From assembly GCA_001414485.1 (NCBI GenBank), contig LLEY01000015.1:372001-436000 (forward strand): DNA of 64,000 nt, given 5' to 3'. A model generated the notes under the pieces. It saw only the letters and a list, made by a program, of their open reading frames with translations, made no database searches and was not told the origin of the DNA. The translations under genes were made by a program, and so were the position numbers. This document shows, one piece after another, positions 35,997 to 47,288 of this stretch (the first letter of the stretch is position 1; each line of letters opens with the position of its first letter). Source of the stretch: Calycina herbarum (taxonomy: Eukaryota > Ascomycota > Leotiomycetes > Helotiales > Pezizellaceae).

Positions 35997-37175
35997 GCAA
36001 GAGGTCTAGCTTCAGAAACCAAAATTTGTTGGAGGCGGAAAATTGGGGAAGAGAACAGGTTGAAGGAGTGTGTATCATTAGCAAGGTGTCAGAATTTGAG
36101 AAAGTGTCCCATTGCCTCGCTTCCATCTAGACACGACATGTTTGACAATATAAGAGAAGTGAGTATTGCTCTAGGGCACCCATTTACTAACAATTGAAAT
36201 TTATTGTCCAAAAGGGTTTAGGAGAATCAGAAACTTAATTTCTCAATTCTCCTTGACCTTCTCGGTTAGTAGTCATGATTATCCGAGATATAATGGGAAA
36301 GAAGGGTGCCCGAGAGCAATGACGATTACCGGAGAGTTGCCCAGTACGATGAGATTTATTCTGCTTCCCTCGATGCTAGACATGTCAACCAAAATAATTG
36401 CTTCAAGTGTATGCTTTTGGACCAGAAACATTCGTGGAGGCGATTTTCAATGGGGTTTGCCCTCGATTAAGTCACAAACCCCCATTTTCTAAACCCACTT
36501 TCAACCAATCATTTCCTAGTAGAGGTGTTCGATACCGAAAAGACATAAATAACGATGGCGATGGCCAACTCCATTGCTGAGTATCCCAGAAACTTTCATA
36601 CTAACTCGGAAGCATAACCTGCAGTGATAGAAACGCGCAAGACAGAGATAGATAAGAGATGCTTGTCAGAACTCTTGGAGTTGAGAATGAAACCACCAAC
36701 ATTTTCCCTTTCCGCAAATAGATCAGAAAAAGCTCATGAAGGAAGGGGGACTACAGCTGGCAGTCTACCAATGACTTGAGGGTGCAATACTTATTACGTC
36801 AAGAGCCCAGCGCAATAGAAGCAAATCAATGACAGTTGCCCAAGAGACCGAAGTTGTTGTCGTCTTTTTAAGCTTCTCGCAAAGGGGGCGAAAATGGAGC
36901 CCAGGTGAGTGTACAGGGGTAGCTCGGTGAGTTGTGGCTGACGTGGCGCAGTCGATGGTTATGACGAAATGCAGGGAGGCCTTTGAATCAAGTTCCCAAA
37001 CATATAGTGCTCTGTTGATACAAAGAACGACAACATCTCTTCAATGTTATTCGAAGGCTGGACTTGAAATACGTAAACCTTTGTTTATAATCCTTCCAAA
37101 GCGAGTCACAACAGAAACAGCACACCCCACGTTCGGTTCGCATAATACGACCTCAAACGAAAGACATCCCCCAAG
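35997..37175. other. Intergenic, nothing recognised
   Basis: No coding frame, RNA gene or repeat can be supported. The last 200 bp are probably promoter and 5' UTR of the downstream membrane-protein gene. Confidence 0.45.
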
Positions 37176-38664
37176 ATGCTTGAATACTTCTCTTACAAGA
37201 AGCTCAAGAAGCACCAAGAAGAGAAGAAAGCCTCCGAGGGCGAACCCCAGAAGACGGAAACGAAAGTCCAAACTCCACCACCAATTCTCAACGAAGAAGA
37301 CGAGGTTTTCCTCGAGCGAATTGCGGCCCTCTCTGAAGGTCCCCCGCCACCTCTTCCCACTCGCCCTACGTTTGGAGAGGAAGCCGGAGACCACACGAAT
37401 AATGCCAGCCAGGTGGTAGTTCACGATGGCAGAGAGGACTTGCACAAGCCCGAGGGCAAAGGAAAGGGCAAGGAGGCAGAGGCGGAGGGAAAGAAGGAGA
37501 ATAAGTTCACGGGCTTTATTGGAAGAACATTTTCGAAGAGGGTATGTTTTCTGCGAAACGTCTATGTGTAACAATCCAGGAATGATGTGCTAACTTATTT
37601 ATCCCAGGGAAAACCAGACCTCAAACCTAAATCGAATGTCTCGAAACCAGAAGCACATCGCGAAGAAGATGACCTAACCACCATTCTCGACGATCTCGAT
37701 CTTTCCGCATCCAACAATCGAGCCTTCTCCCTCTCTGCCGAATCACAAGAACTCGTCGCAAAGTTTACAGTCATTCTCAAGGATCTAATCAATGGCGTTC
37801 CGACCGCCTACGACGATTTGATTAATTTGCTCGATGACAGCTCAGGCACACTCTCGAAAGGCTATGAGAAGCTTCCTTCGTCCTTGCAGAAGATGGTCAC
37901 AACATTACCTGACAAATTGACCAAATACATTGCCCCGGAGTTGTTAGCAGCAGCGGCAGAGGTGCAGGGAGTGGGTGCCAGCGGTGCTGCAGGAGCGGGA
38001 GCAGCAGGTCTCAAGAATTTCTTCACACCAAGCACATTAAAGAATCTTGTAACGAAACCCGGAGCTGTGATGGGTGCCTTCAAGGCTATTATGAACGCCC
38101 TGAAATTGAGATGGCCAGCATTTATGGGCACAAATGTGCTATTGAGCTTGGGATTATTCAGTATGCCACCCCTCCCTTGCTTTCTATACATTAACTAAAT
38201 CACAAACAGTCCTCATGTTCTTCTTCTGGTATTGCCACAAGCGGGGACGTGAAGTCCGTCTCGAGAAAGAAAGTAGAGTCGACTCAAATGGTCGTATTAT
38301 CGAAATTGTGGACCCGGCCCTGCCAGCACCAAGTGGTAGCTCTACCCCACGTCGCCGTAGCTCTCGTTCAGGTGACGACAGAAGCCGAAGCCGAGATTCG
38401 GAAGACGAGGCAGCACTAGCTCGTCGAAAAGCAAGACGTGAAGAGCACGAGCGCCAAAAGAAAGAGAAACGTCGTGCTGAAGAACGCAGTGATCGTGAGG
38501 AGTCAAGTGGACATCATCACAGCAGTAGTCGGCCAAGTAGTTCCCGCCAGGGAAGTTCCCGTCTTAAGGCCGAGGATGGTGACCGTGATGGTCGGCGATC
38601 AAGGAGTTCTCGAGAGTTAAGGGAATCGAAGGATTCGCGTGATGGCCGGGAAAAGAGGAGATGA
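37176..38664 (+). CDS. Single-pass membrane protein with highly charged Arg/Ser-rich tail
   Basis: Exons are 37176-37541, 37608-38160 and 38210-38664 (introns 66 and 49 bp), 457 residues. It starts MLEYFSYKKLKKHQEEKK. The first 250 residues are hydrophilic, with an acidic stretch and a predicted helical part (FTVILKDLINGVPTAYDDLI, then NLLDD). An Ala/Gly-rich linker near 265-280 precedes one strong transmembrane helix (TNVLLSLGLFILMFFFWYC, about 296-315) that spans the second intron junction, which supports the splice. The cytoplasmic or lumenal tail (about 316-457) is almost entirely Arg, Lys, Ser, Glu and Asp with RS-like dipeptides. The layout resembles an uncharacterised fungal protein; the function is unknown. 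Confidence 0.78.
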
Positions 38665-41499
38665 TGTTGGTATAAATATTGGTGGGATGGATAATTTGAG
38701 GATTGATGATTGATAGATACCGATACTCTTATGAATTTGGCAGGAATATTAATGCGTCACGACATGGGCTGGCTGGCTTGGGATTTGGGTACTGGTCAAG
38801 GAAAATGGTTATGACAGTGTTTCTCTTTTCTTCTTCACTTCTTTATTCTTAGCTAGCGACTCTACCACGGTAACAACGAGAACTTACTATCAATTTGCTT
38901 TTGATCATATCTTGAACATTGCATTGATTGTGGACAGTCAAAGTCTTGGATTTTTTAGAATCACAAATACACCCAAGGAGCTTGATAGTATGAGAGAGGT
39001 CCGATTTCATTGTGAGAATTGAAATTGGCTCCGCTTGTCATCAATTTGTCCGCGGAAGAAGTCGAACACAAAAAAGCCACACTGCTAGCAGTCGCATATC
39101 AATCTCTCCTGGCAGGAGTCACGAATGTTGCCCAAAGGTTGGAACCCTAATTTGACTCATTTGATAGCACTGCGTCCTAGCCTCCGCTGTAACTAATGGC
39201 AATAAAAGATAAAGCATAATGCGAGGACCCAAGGGGTTTAAAGGCCTTCGTGTTCCCCGTCTCTTCAGCCTTTCGTTCTGAGAGAACAGCAAGGAGAAAA
39301 TATCCCAGAGTGAGAAGAAAAGGTTGAATCCAAAAAGGGGGGTTATACTTCGAACTAGTCTCGTTTGGGTCGTAGTGTAGCGGGTCGTTCGCTCCTTCAC
39401 ACCTTGAGGTCCAAATCACCTCGACACTCTAAATGCCTCTCGACCTGCATACCGACATCGCTCCTTCCAATCTGGACACACTTGATCCCTCCCGCCACCT
39501 TGCTTGGTCTTTCTCTATGATTAAGGTCGCGCTTTCCTGCTGACTTCACGTCGCACCCAGATCTCGATCTGAGCAAACCCCAGTATTCCTTGCTTATTAT
39601 GAGGCTTTGGTATTGTCACAGAGTTCCAGCCGAATCAACATTTAGGAGAACTTATTGGCAGTCATTTCCCTCCAACTGATGAATTATATGCCCTCTAATT
39701 CCCGTGCTTTTGTTGATTTTTGAACTTTCCATCTCTTAGAACTCATAATGATCTGTAAATACCCCAAAGGCGACCGTGAGTAGTGATTCAACCTGCATTC
39801 CTTTCTATTATGCAGTGGATGTTCTTGCTTTCGCGTTCTCATAATTGCCTTTATCAACTCGTCAACTTAACTATCATAACCCGACACTCTCAGAATGCAA
39901 GTCGGCCTAATGCGGGATAAGTTCCGTTAACTACCAAAAAGACCATGAGGTACCTTGCCAATTTAAAGGTCATACCCCTTGACTTTACTCTCCAATTCCA
40001 AGAAAGAAAACCCGGACACAAGTTTTTAGTAGCACCAAGTACCTTCGGTGAACCCCACATTGAGTTTGAGAAACATCAGAGTACACGGATTTACGCCAGG
40101 TGGGTTTGCATTATTATGGAAAATTTGAATCCACGCTTGCAACACCCGAGCTAAGTAAAATAATTATGTAAAGCGATTACAATTGGGGTTATTTCATGAA
40201 AGCCTGGTTCGAAGCTACTGTATATTACAGATTTGACAACCAAGTGAAAATCGATAGCAGGTAGATGATATCGGGTTTGAAGGGTGACTGCATGTATTAC
40301 GCGTTGCTCAATCTTGGGAAAAGGAAGTGATTTGGATCTTCATGAGCTGTATTGGACAAAGAAGCTGGAAACAGGTTGTGCGATCTTGAATTATTTGCCA
40401 CGGAGACCTCAAAATTGCTGATTATTCTCGTACAAAGTGACGAATTTCAGAAGTGGACGCTTTCGGTTTTTTGGGAATATAGGTTATTTACCTTGAGCGT
40501 TTTACTTCTAGGATCTCGCCGCATAAAGGGCATGAGGCCAAGATATGCAATACCAGCTGAGTATCAAACAATTGATAGTTGATCTTTTTTCAGGTTCACA
40601 ACCAAAATAATACCTTCGATTTCATCAATCCGCTCACTCTTTCTCATATTTTAATGCTAAAATTTCCGATAGACCCTACAAATAAAACAGTCAAGATTAT
40701 CACTTATGCCACCAAGTCGGTATGAAAATAGGTACACCCCTACCAAATCAAAGTCCTTAGACAAGGGTGAAGTAAGATGTAAAATAATCTGGTCCACAAG
40801 CAACCAAATATCTCTCCAATGAAAGATCCAACGGGTATAATAAATTCCAGTTTTTCAGAGGCGGAAACTAAATAAAGAGTGACTTCCTGAAGCATCAATT
40901 CTAGTCTCACAAAGTCAAGTTGTAACCTCAATTGCGTCTATGATGAGATGAGCATGCAGGGAGGGGCAGATGGCAACAACCTTAACAACTTCTTAGATCA
41001 ATAGATCGAGGCTGTTAAAAACATAGTTTTACATCCCGAAACTGAATCGAGACATGGGTCTTACTTGATTTGCTATTGAAATCTCTGGTAAATTCGTGAG
41101 GGTTCTGGTAGTGAGGCATGTGACTTCAAGCCATTGCATGTGATTGGTCAATTCTCACAAGCGAAGTAAAAGGAGGTGAGGGAGACACAATTTTAATTTC
41201 ATTCCAGGCGTCGAGACGGCTGCATACAAGTAGGAAAAAACGAAAACGTCTGATCAATAGACTTCCGCACTGCCCAAGGACATTCTAATACCCCCACAAA
41301 ACAAACAATCTCGTCCCCAAAATCCCCAGCCCCAAGACAATGGATTCCAACACCGCACACGCTAGTTAGCATAGCGCATGGAGGAAGGTACAAGTCCTTT
41401 GTAACTCCGGCGCTTGCCACCGTCCCGAGTGTCCCTATTCATGTCCCAGCTCCACACACAGGCGAACATTCTGCAAAGAAGTTTCAGCAATCCAACCTT
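38665..41499. other. Long intergenic stretch, no supported gene
   Basis: About 2.8 kb lack any frame with coding character. A spliced 18-codon frame fits 39748-39775 plus 39816-39844 with canonical GTGAGT and TGCAG signals, and a 36-codon frame lies at 39432-39542. Both could belong to a long 5' leader or a non-coding transcript, but nothing proves transcription. Confidence 0.4.
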
Positions 41500-43003
41500 C
41501 TACTTCCGAACGAACAAAATATTAGTCTTTGCCGAAAAGTCCATTTCGTTTGGTCTTGGCCATCGTTCCAACTTTTCGAGCTCTTCTTTGACAGCATCCG
41601 AGAGAGTCTCATATCCGTACTTGCGAGCTTCAATTGCGGCGGGTGAGAGGTACGAAGCTTGATAATGTAAGTACCAGTATGCTGTCCAATATGGCCAATG
41701 TGGTGGAGCTCGAGGGCGTCTGCTACCAGGGCGCTTCGGATCGTCTGTTCCCCACTGTGATAAGTTAGAGATATAAAAGCTCCTCGGCTAATGGAACTAG
41801 AGGTTTAAGAAATGGGTAAATAATTACTTACAAATTTCTTCACCGAGTTGATATAGTCCGCCAGTCTCTGAAGATAAAGCCCCAGAATAGTTCTCCCGCC
41901 CAAACCAAGACCAGCTACGTCAAATTTTCCTGCCGCTGTCTGCAGCGAGTCTTCGATCTTTCTTTCCAGGGCACAAGAAACTGTCTCTCTTTCTTCTCTA
42001 GAAGATGGGGGAGTTAGCATAGCCTATCAAAAGATGTCTCGGGATTCGGCACAGGATAATGCTGGGGTTCAGGAATGACTTAGGAGTGATTCAAGAGAAA
42101 AAAAAGTGGGAGAATGGTGTCCCCATTACCTACAAAGAAGGCCCAACCTTGTTGCCGTCCTGGTCATAGCGGCAATCCTCGACTTTGACTCCACCAGTGA
42201 TTGTTCTCATGCGGTTCAAGGTCTCACGCTCGGGAATGGTGAGGTGTACTGCCACTCTCGTCCCGTCTAGGGCTCCCTCAAGGACTCGGTTCCTTAGCTC
42301 TGACGATCCTGGCAGTCCATAGCCAGGTCGTACAAACATGAGTTCTTCTCTACTGACGGGCACTTCGTAATAGTGGAAGTGGCGCTGGGCATTCGCGAAA
42401 TGGTCTTCTCCAGTGTCCATTATCATGTTTCTTTCGACCGGGACAACGAGGAATTCGGTGGTCGGCATGCTGGTCTCCCAGTTGATTGTAATCGGGAAGA
42501 GCTCCTGAGCTGGACCAAAGATATCTTTATCGTGATTTTGCAACTCAATATTGCCAGAATCCAAGCCCCCAGGGGCAACGAGGGATGCTTCCGTTTCCTA
42601 GAGTTGGTTAGTACATAACTTGGAGTATGGGAGAGGGCGGAAGTAACTCACGCCGTCAATTCGAACGGGAACCCCGCCAACGAACCAGCAGATCTTGCTT
42701 TATGTTAGTATCACGGATGGCGTTTCGAGAAGAATCGCGACATACCTTTTTGCCCTCTAGGGCGCACTTTCCATCTGCTTCGAGGCTTTCCTTCTCCTTC
42801 TTTTGTCAGTCGTTTGATGTTTACGCGAGCGAGAGCCGATGACTTACATCGAGTAAACCGTGGAAGAGGCCGTTCTCGAAGGGTGTGATGCCAACTTCCA
42901 AAGTATCCTCTAAAACCCCTCCATCACCGGAAAACGACACAGCGGCTTCCCAAGGGCTCTGTACATCAGCTGCAGATTTGCTTTCATCTCGCTTATGTTC
43001 CAT
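41500..43003 (-). CDS. Uncharacterised six-exon protein, 377 residues
   Basis: Exons (minus) are 43003-42848, 42796-42746, 42693-42652, 42597-42134, 41997-41832 and 41754-41500, total 1134 nt in phase. The acceptor of exon 2 has nearby alternatives (GAAG/GAG repeats), so that edge may move by 3 nt. The start is MEHKRDESKSAADVQSPWEA. Recognisable stretches are GITPFENGLFHGLLD, KKICWFVGGVPVRIDG, LFPITINWETSMPTTEFLVV, HFHYYEVPVSREELMFVRPGY and, in the last exon, APPHWPYWTAYWYLHYQASY. There are no membrane segments or signal peptide. The fine-grained intron structure and full frame indicate a real, intact gene. I cannot place the family. Confidence 0.75.
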
Positions 43004-43689
43004 CTTGCCTCCTTTGATGCGCAAACAAGTGGGGGTTGGTAGGGGATGATGGTGTTGAGGATATGGTTTCTGGGGAACTTTAGAAGGTCGGCGCGATATT
43101 GATGTGTGCGGCCGGATGTTTTGTTATTCCGATACCGCCTCCACTGTGGTGAAGCTTGGGGAAGCCTCATTACTGGATTTCACTTGGTTTCAAGAGCTTA
43201 TTCACTGATAGGGTGTGATTTTTGGAATGCATAAGAGTATTTTCCTCCTTTGAGAGGTGTTTTGGTGGTTTTTGGGAGGGTTTGAAGGGTTTGAGAGGTT
43301 GCATGAGTTTGCATCTACTCCCCTATCTTTTCTCGCGTATTTTGATGAACCTTTGTGATGTTTAGAAAAACAGCAGCAAAACAAATTTTTCTTCATCATT
43401 ATTAGCTACCTCATGTAATATTCAATAACTAACTAAATTGTGATATTTGATTGGAATAACTGAATATTCAGATTCAAGTTACCAGACATCACGGTTTTTT
43501 GAACTTTTGGTGATTGAAGACGTACCAGTTTCAATCTTTGTTTTACTATTCTTTTCAACCTGACTGGGTTATCCAAACTTGCTGTATGTTATTACTGGAG
43601 TAATCTTATTCTCAGCGCTTCTTTTGTAAAATTCAAGCATTTGTTTCTATGTTGTGATACTTAAATTTGAGAATTGAGATATCTTTATA
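43004..43689. other. Intergenic leading into a repeat block
   Basis: Promoter side of the six-exon gene. From about 43400 the sequence is AT-rich. No gene is supported. Confidence 0.45.
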
Positions 43690-45960
43690 AACTTACGTTT
43701 TATTTATTTATTTCTATTTTACGTCAAGCGGAGTCTAGCTCGCGTGGACTAGGTTCTAAAAGAGTCCCAGTTTTGGGCAAATGACGCTAGGGGGGTGCCC
43801 TAGGCTATAGGGGGTGTAAATGAAAGAACGCTAATTTATAAGAGACAGGTTAAAGAGAAGCCTCACTTCCGAAGCAGCCCTTGTTCTGAATTAGTATAAA
43901 AACCAGAGTAGAATAAGAAAACAGTATATAATAATAGAAAATAGAGGATAGAAATGGTTATAAGGTAGAAGAGAGAGAGAGAGATTCCTCTATCGAGGAC
44001 AGATCTTAGTATAAAACTTCGTCTTATAGTAGACCTTATGAAATAGCTCCTCGCAGTGTAGGCTGAAAAGTAGTTAAGAGTTCCTCTTAGCCTCTATAAG
44101 TAGCCTAGAGGCTACTTTGTTTACAAGTCTATAAAAGAGTAGGTGGAATTAAGTCTTCTCCTTTCTACACTTATACTCCCCTAAGGTAAGTAGTGTGTTA
44201 AGGTAAAGGAAGCGAAGGTAGTATATAGTAAAGTCTTCGTAGCTAGAGCGAGTAGTAATTAAGCGAGCTAGAACCTCTCTTAGTAAGCGAAGTAACGAGG
44301 TTTTAAGGACCAGTTATCGAGCCCTAGATTCTTATATAGCCTAGGAAGTGTAGCTTTCTATAGCTTCTTTGTAAGCTGTACCCCTGTCTCTTTAACCTCT
44401 CTCTTAAGCGTAGTAGTATAGAGTAAGAGAAGCGGGTTTAAAGAGAGTAGCCGAGCGCCTCTCTCTATAGCTCTATCTACTATCTCATTGTCTTAGATAC
44501 CTATATAGCTAGGACACTACATAGTTTAAACTTTCCTAGGGTGAAGTAGAGCTAACTCGTTAACTCTATTAAAAGTCTCTTACGAAGTGTTATAGGATCG
44601 GTAGGTTAGTTATAGAGTAGCTTTAAGATTGTCGAGATAGATCTAGTACTTCCTAGCCGATGACTAGAAAGAGGAAGCCAGGGCTAATTCGAGACTATGT
44701 AGGGCTGCTAGCCTCTACGTCGTATATCTCTAGTGCTTTACCGAAGGAGAAGACCTTAGTATTAAGAATAACTCTCTCTCTTATTAGACAAACGCCTCCC
44801 CTAGTTCTTTTGTCGTCTAAGCAAGAGCCGTCGGTAAAGACTACTAGGTATGTAGTAGGAACAGCGGTAAGGAATTCAAGGAATTTAGCTTTATAAGAGT
44901 CCTTAGTTCCTCTAGAGTCAGGGCCCGCTACCTCTAGAAGGCGGGCTTACTAGTTAAAGCCTCTATTCTACGAAGGGTTTTAAAGAGGGTTAATCTCTTT
45001 AGAAAGAGAGAGAGCTCCGCGAGCACGATATATAAGCCTAGCTTTAGAGTAAGGGTTATTTATACATCGTTTCAGTAGGTAAGTCAGATCGAGTCGTCGA
45101 GTCCTAGCTTCGAGTGTTTTACTTCTAACTATAAGAGCAATTTTAGAAGCTAGAAGGCTAGATTCTATAAGAAGTACTAAGGTAGAAGTGGTTTTGTATA
45201 CTAGGAGGACAATCCTAGTATACTTAGCTACTACTCTATCTAGTAGAGTTAGATAACAGCTAATTCGGTTGTTTATACTCTCTACCTAGTTACCTCTAGC
45301 TCTGGCACGCCTAGGGAACCAGGTCTCGCTTCCGAAGTAGGCGATCGACAGGATATAAGCAGTAGTAGCTTGTTTAAACAAGTGAGAGAGTAAGCCTCTT
45401 ACTGTATTTGTTATCTCTTTCAAGGCACTAGCTACTAGTATAGCCTTGCTTACTATCCTTCTAACGTGGCTATAAAAGGTAAGACGAGGGTTAAAGAAGA
45501 TACTAAGCTAGCATAGCTCTTATATAGGCTCTATTGTCTTTCCGACTACTGTAATAGAGGGAGGAGAGCGGATGCCTCTCTCTTTTTACTTTCTCTTACG
45601 AGAGAAGTAGATAAGTTCTAACTTCTTAGTATTAAAGGTAATACCTTCTTCTGTTCTCTAAGCTAGCGTACTAGCTACCTGTTTTGTAAGAACTATAGTA
45701 TTCCCTGCTCTAGAGGGCCTAAAAGCAAGTAATCTAATATCGTCCGCGTAGCTGAACCTCTGTCTTATTAGGAGAGAGCCTACTCCTAGTGTAAAGAGTA
45801 GCTAGATATAGAGTATAAAGAGAATCGGTAAGATAGACGAGCCTTAAGAGAGCCTGTATTAAAGAGGGGTAGATACCTCTATCTCTCTGTCTAGCTTTAC
45901 TTTAACTGATCTATTAGATAAGAAGGAAGTAACCTATACTATAAAGCTATATAACTACTA
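43690..45960 (-). mobile_element. RIP-degraded, 5'-truncated Tad-like LINE (non-LTR retrotransposon)
   Basis: Read on the minus strand with stops allowed, this holds reverse-transcriptase blocks. SFLSNRSVKVKLD comes at about 45930-45890, then a QGSSILPILFILYI-like block, then FSYADDI with the YADD catalytic motif at 45739-45750, and EEGITFNTKKLELIYFSRKR further on. An RNase H domain follows, with VVFTDGSC at about 44821-44844, a DVEA-like active-site block and a degenerate CPSYIG.DNEIVD block near 44480. Many CAA/CAG/TGG codons have become stops, and the DNA is strongly AT-rich, as expected for RIP. The 3' end (left side) finishes in an A-rich TAAA-type tail near 43690. The endonuclease and ORF1 parts are missing. 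Confidence 0.85.
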
Positions 45961-46207
45961 TTAGTAGATAATATATAATAGTATATAATTAGATTATCTA
46001 TAAGAAGAGAAGAGTTCTCTAAGTAGAAGGACTATTTAACTAAATCTAATAGTGAGAATTCTAATTTCTGAATAATAACCGAGCTTATTTACTAAACTTA
46101 AATCTTTATAAAATCGCGATACGTAAGCTAAGTTATTTAATCTATATACGTAATACTAATTAGTATTAGTATAACTTAGTAGTTATTAGCGTAATATAGA
46201 AAGAGTT
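45961..46207. other. AT-rich spacer between two transposon relics
   Basis: Very AT-rich sequence without recognisable domain. It may be the last decayed part of the LINE or another fragment. Confidence 0.4.
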
Positions 46208-46997
46208 AACGTGGTTTATTAGCGAGTCGATTATATTACCGAGTTAATCACTTTTCCTTAGTATAAACTTCTAAAACTTTAACACGTGTTTTCTTAACTA
46301 TTTATCATAGAAATTTAAACCTAAGAAGAGCGAATTATTCTAACTATCGAGGCTATTCGATCGTCTAAAAAACTAAGTAAATGCTCTATAGCAAAGATCT
46401 ATAAATTACTATATATAACTCTTTCTAACAGAATAGCTAGCCGAACCTACTGCCTCGATTCTAAAGCTAATTATTATAAGTTAACTAAGTTAGAAGAGGA
46501 AGTGATTATTTAGAATATACTCGATATAGATTCCAGAGGATTTACACCCCGGCTAGCTAGTATAGAAGATATAGCTAATTTTATTCTTAAATCGCGAGAG
46601 AGAAGACGCGTCGGCAAGCTCTAGGTATATCGATTTATACAACGATAACCAGACCTTAAGACGCGTTTTAATCGCGTTTATAATTTCTAAAGAGCCTTAT
46701 ACGAAGATCTAGAGCTAATTAGCACGTGGTCTTAACTTGTTATAAATATACAAGCGAAGTATAGGGTTTTAGACTACGACTTTTATAACTTTGACGAAAC
46801 CGGGTTTATAATAGGTGTTATTTGTCCTAGAATAGTTGTTATCTATATAGATCGGCGTAGCAGAGGTAAGGCAGTTCAGCTAGGTAATCGAGAATAGGCT
46901 ATAGCAATTGCCTATATTAATAGAGAGGGCTAGAGTGTTCCTCTATTCTTAGTAGTTTAGAGTAAGAACTATCTCTCTAACTAGTATACCGACGGCG

Positions 46998-47288
46998 GCC
47001 TCTGTGATGGCCAGCTATTGATGGAATTGCCGAGCCATCGGAACAGCCAAGAATACGTGCCGAGTATGGTACGGCACAGATGGTTTCGGAATTGTCAGAG
47101 CCGGATCGGTACGGACTTTTGTTATTATCCGGCCCTCTTGTATATAGATGCCCTTACTCTCTCTTGAGGAAAGACCAATTTGGTCTTTTCCTTCGTATCA
47201 GAGCCTAGTATTCGGATATGTCATTCTATCGAACGCACTTCCATATGCCTCTTTTATAGTAGTATCCGTTTCGTGCCGTTACAGCCTC
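46998..47288. mobile_element. Solo LTR (281 bp) nested in the pogo element, with 5-bp target duplication
   Basis: The LTR proper is 47003-47283, starting TGTGATGG and ending CCGTTACA, so it has TG..CA ends with TGT/ACA symmetry. The flanking pentamers GCCTC (46998-47002) and GCCTC (47284-47288) match exactly. It carries a TATATA-like box near 47150 and a 9-bp inverted repeat at 47170-47188. Base composition is close to that of the genes and quite unlike the AT-rich, mutated host element, so it landed later and escaped RIP. No internal retroelement sequence remains, so it is a solo LTR. Confidence 0.88.
47170..47188. repeat. Hairpin-forming inverted repeat inside the solo LTR
   Basis: AAAGACCAA at 47170-47178 and TTGGTCTTT at 47180-47188 form a perfect 9-bp stem around one base, about 20 bp downstream of a TATA-like box. 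In a complete element it would lie at the start of the transcript (R/U5). Confidence 0.8.

Noticed and set aside
36253..36580. Short plus-strand frames upstream of the membrane-protein gene
   Set aside because: No domain, no splice signals linking them, and composition like the surrounding non-coding DNA.
44660..44896. 78-codon plus-strand frame in the AT-rich block
   Set aside because: It is the antisense of the LINE RNase H region.
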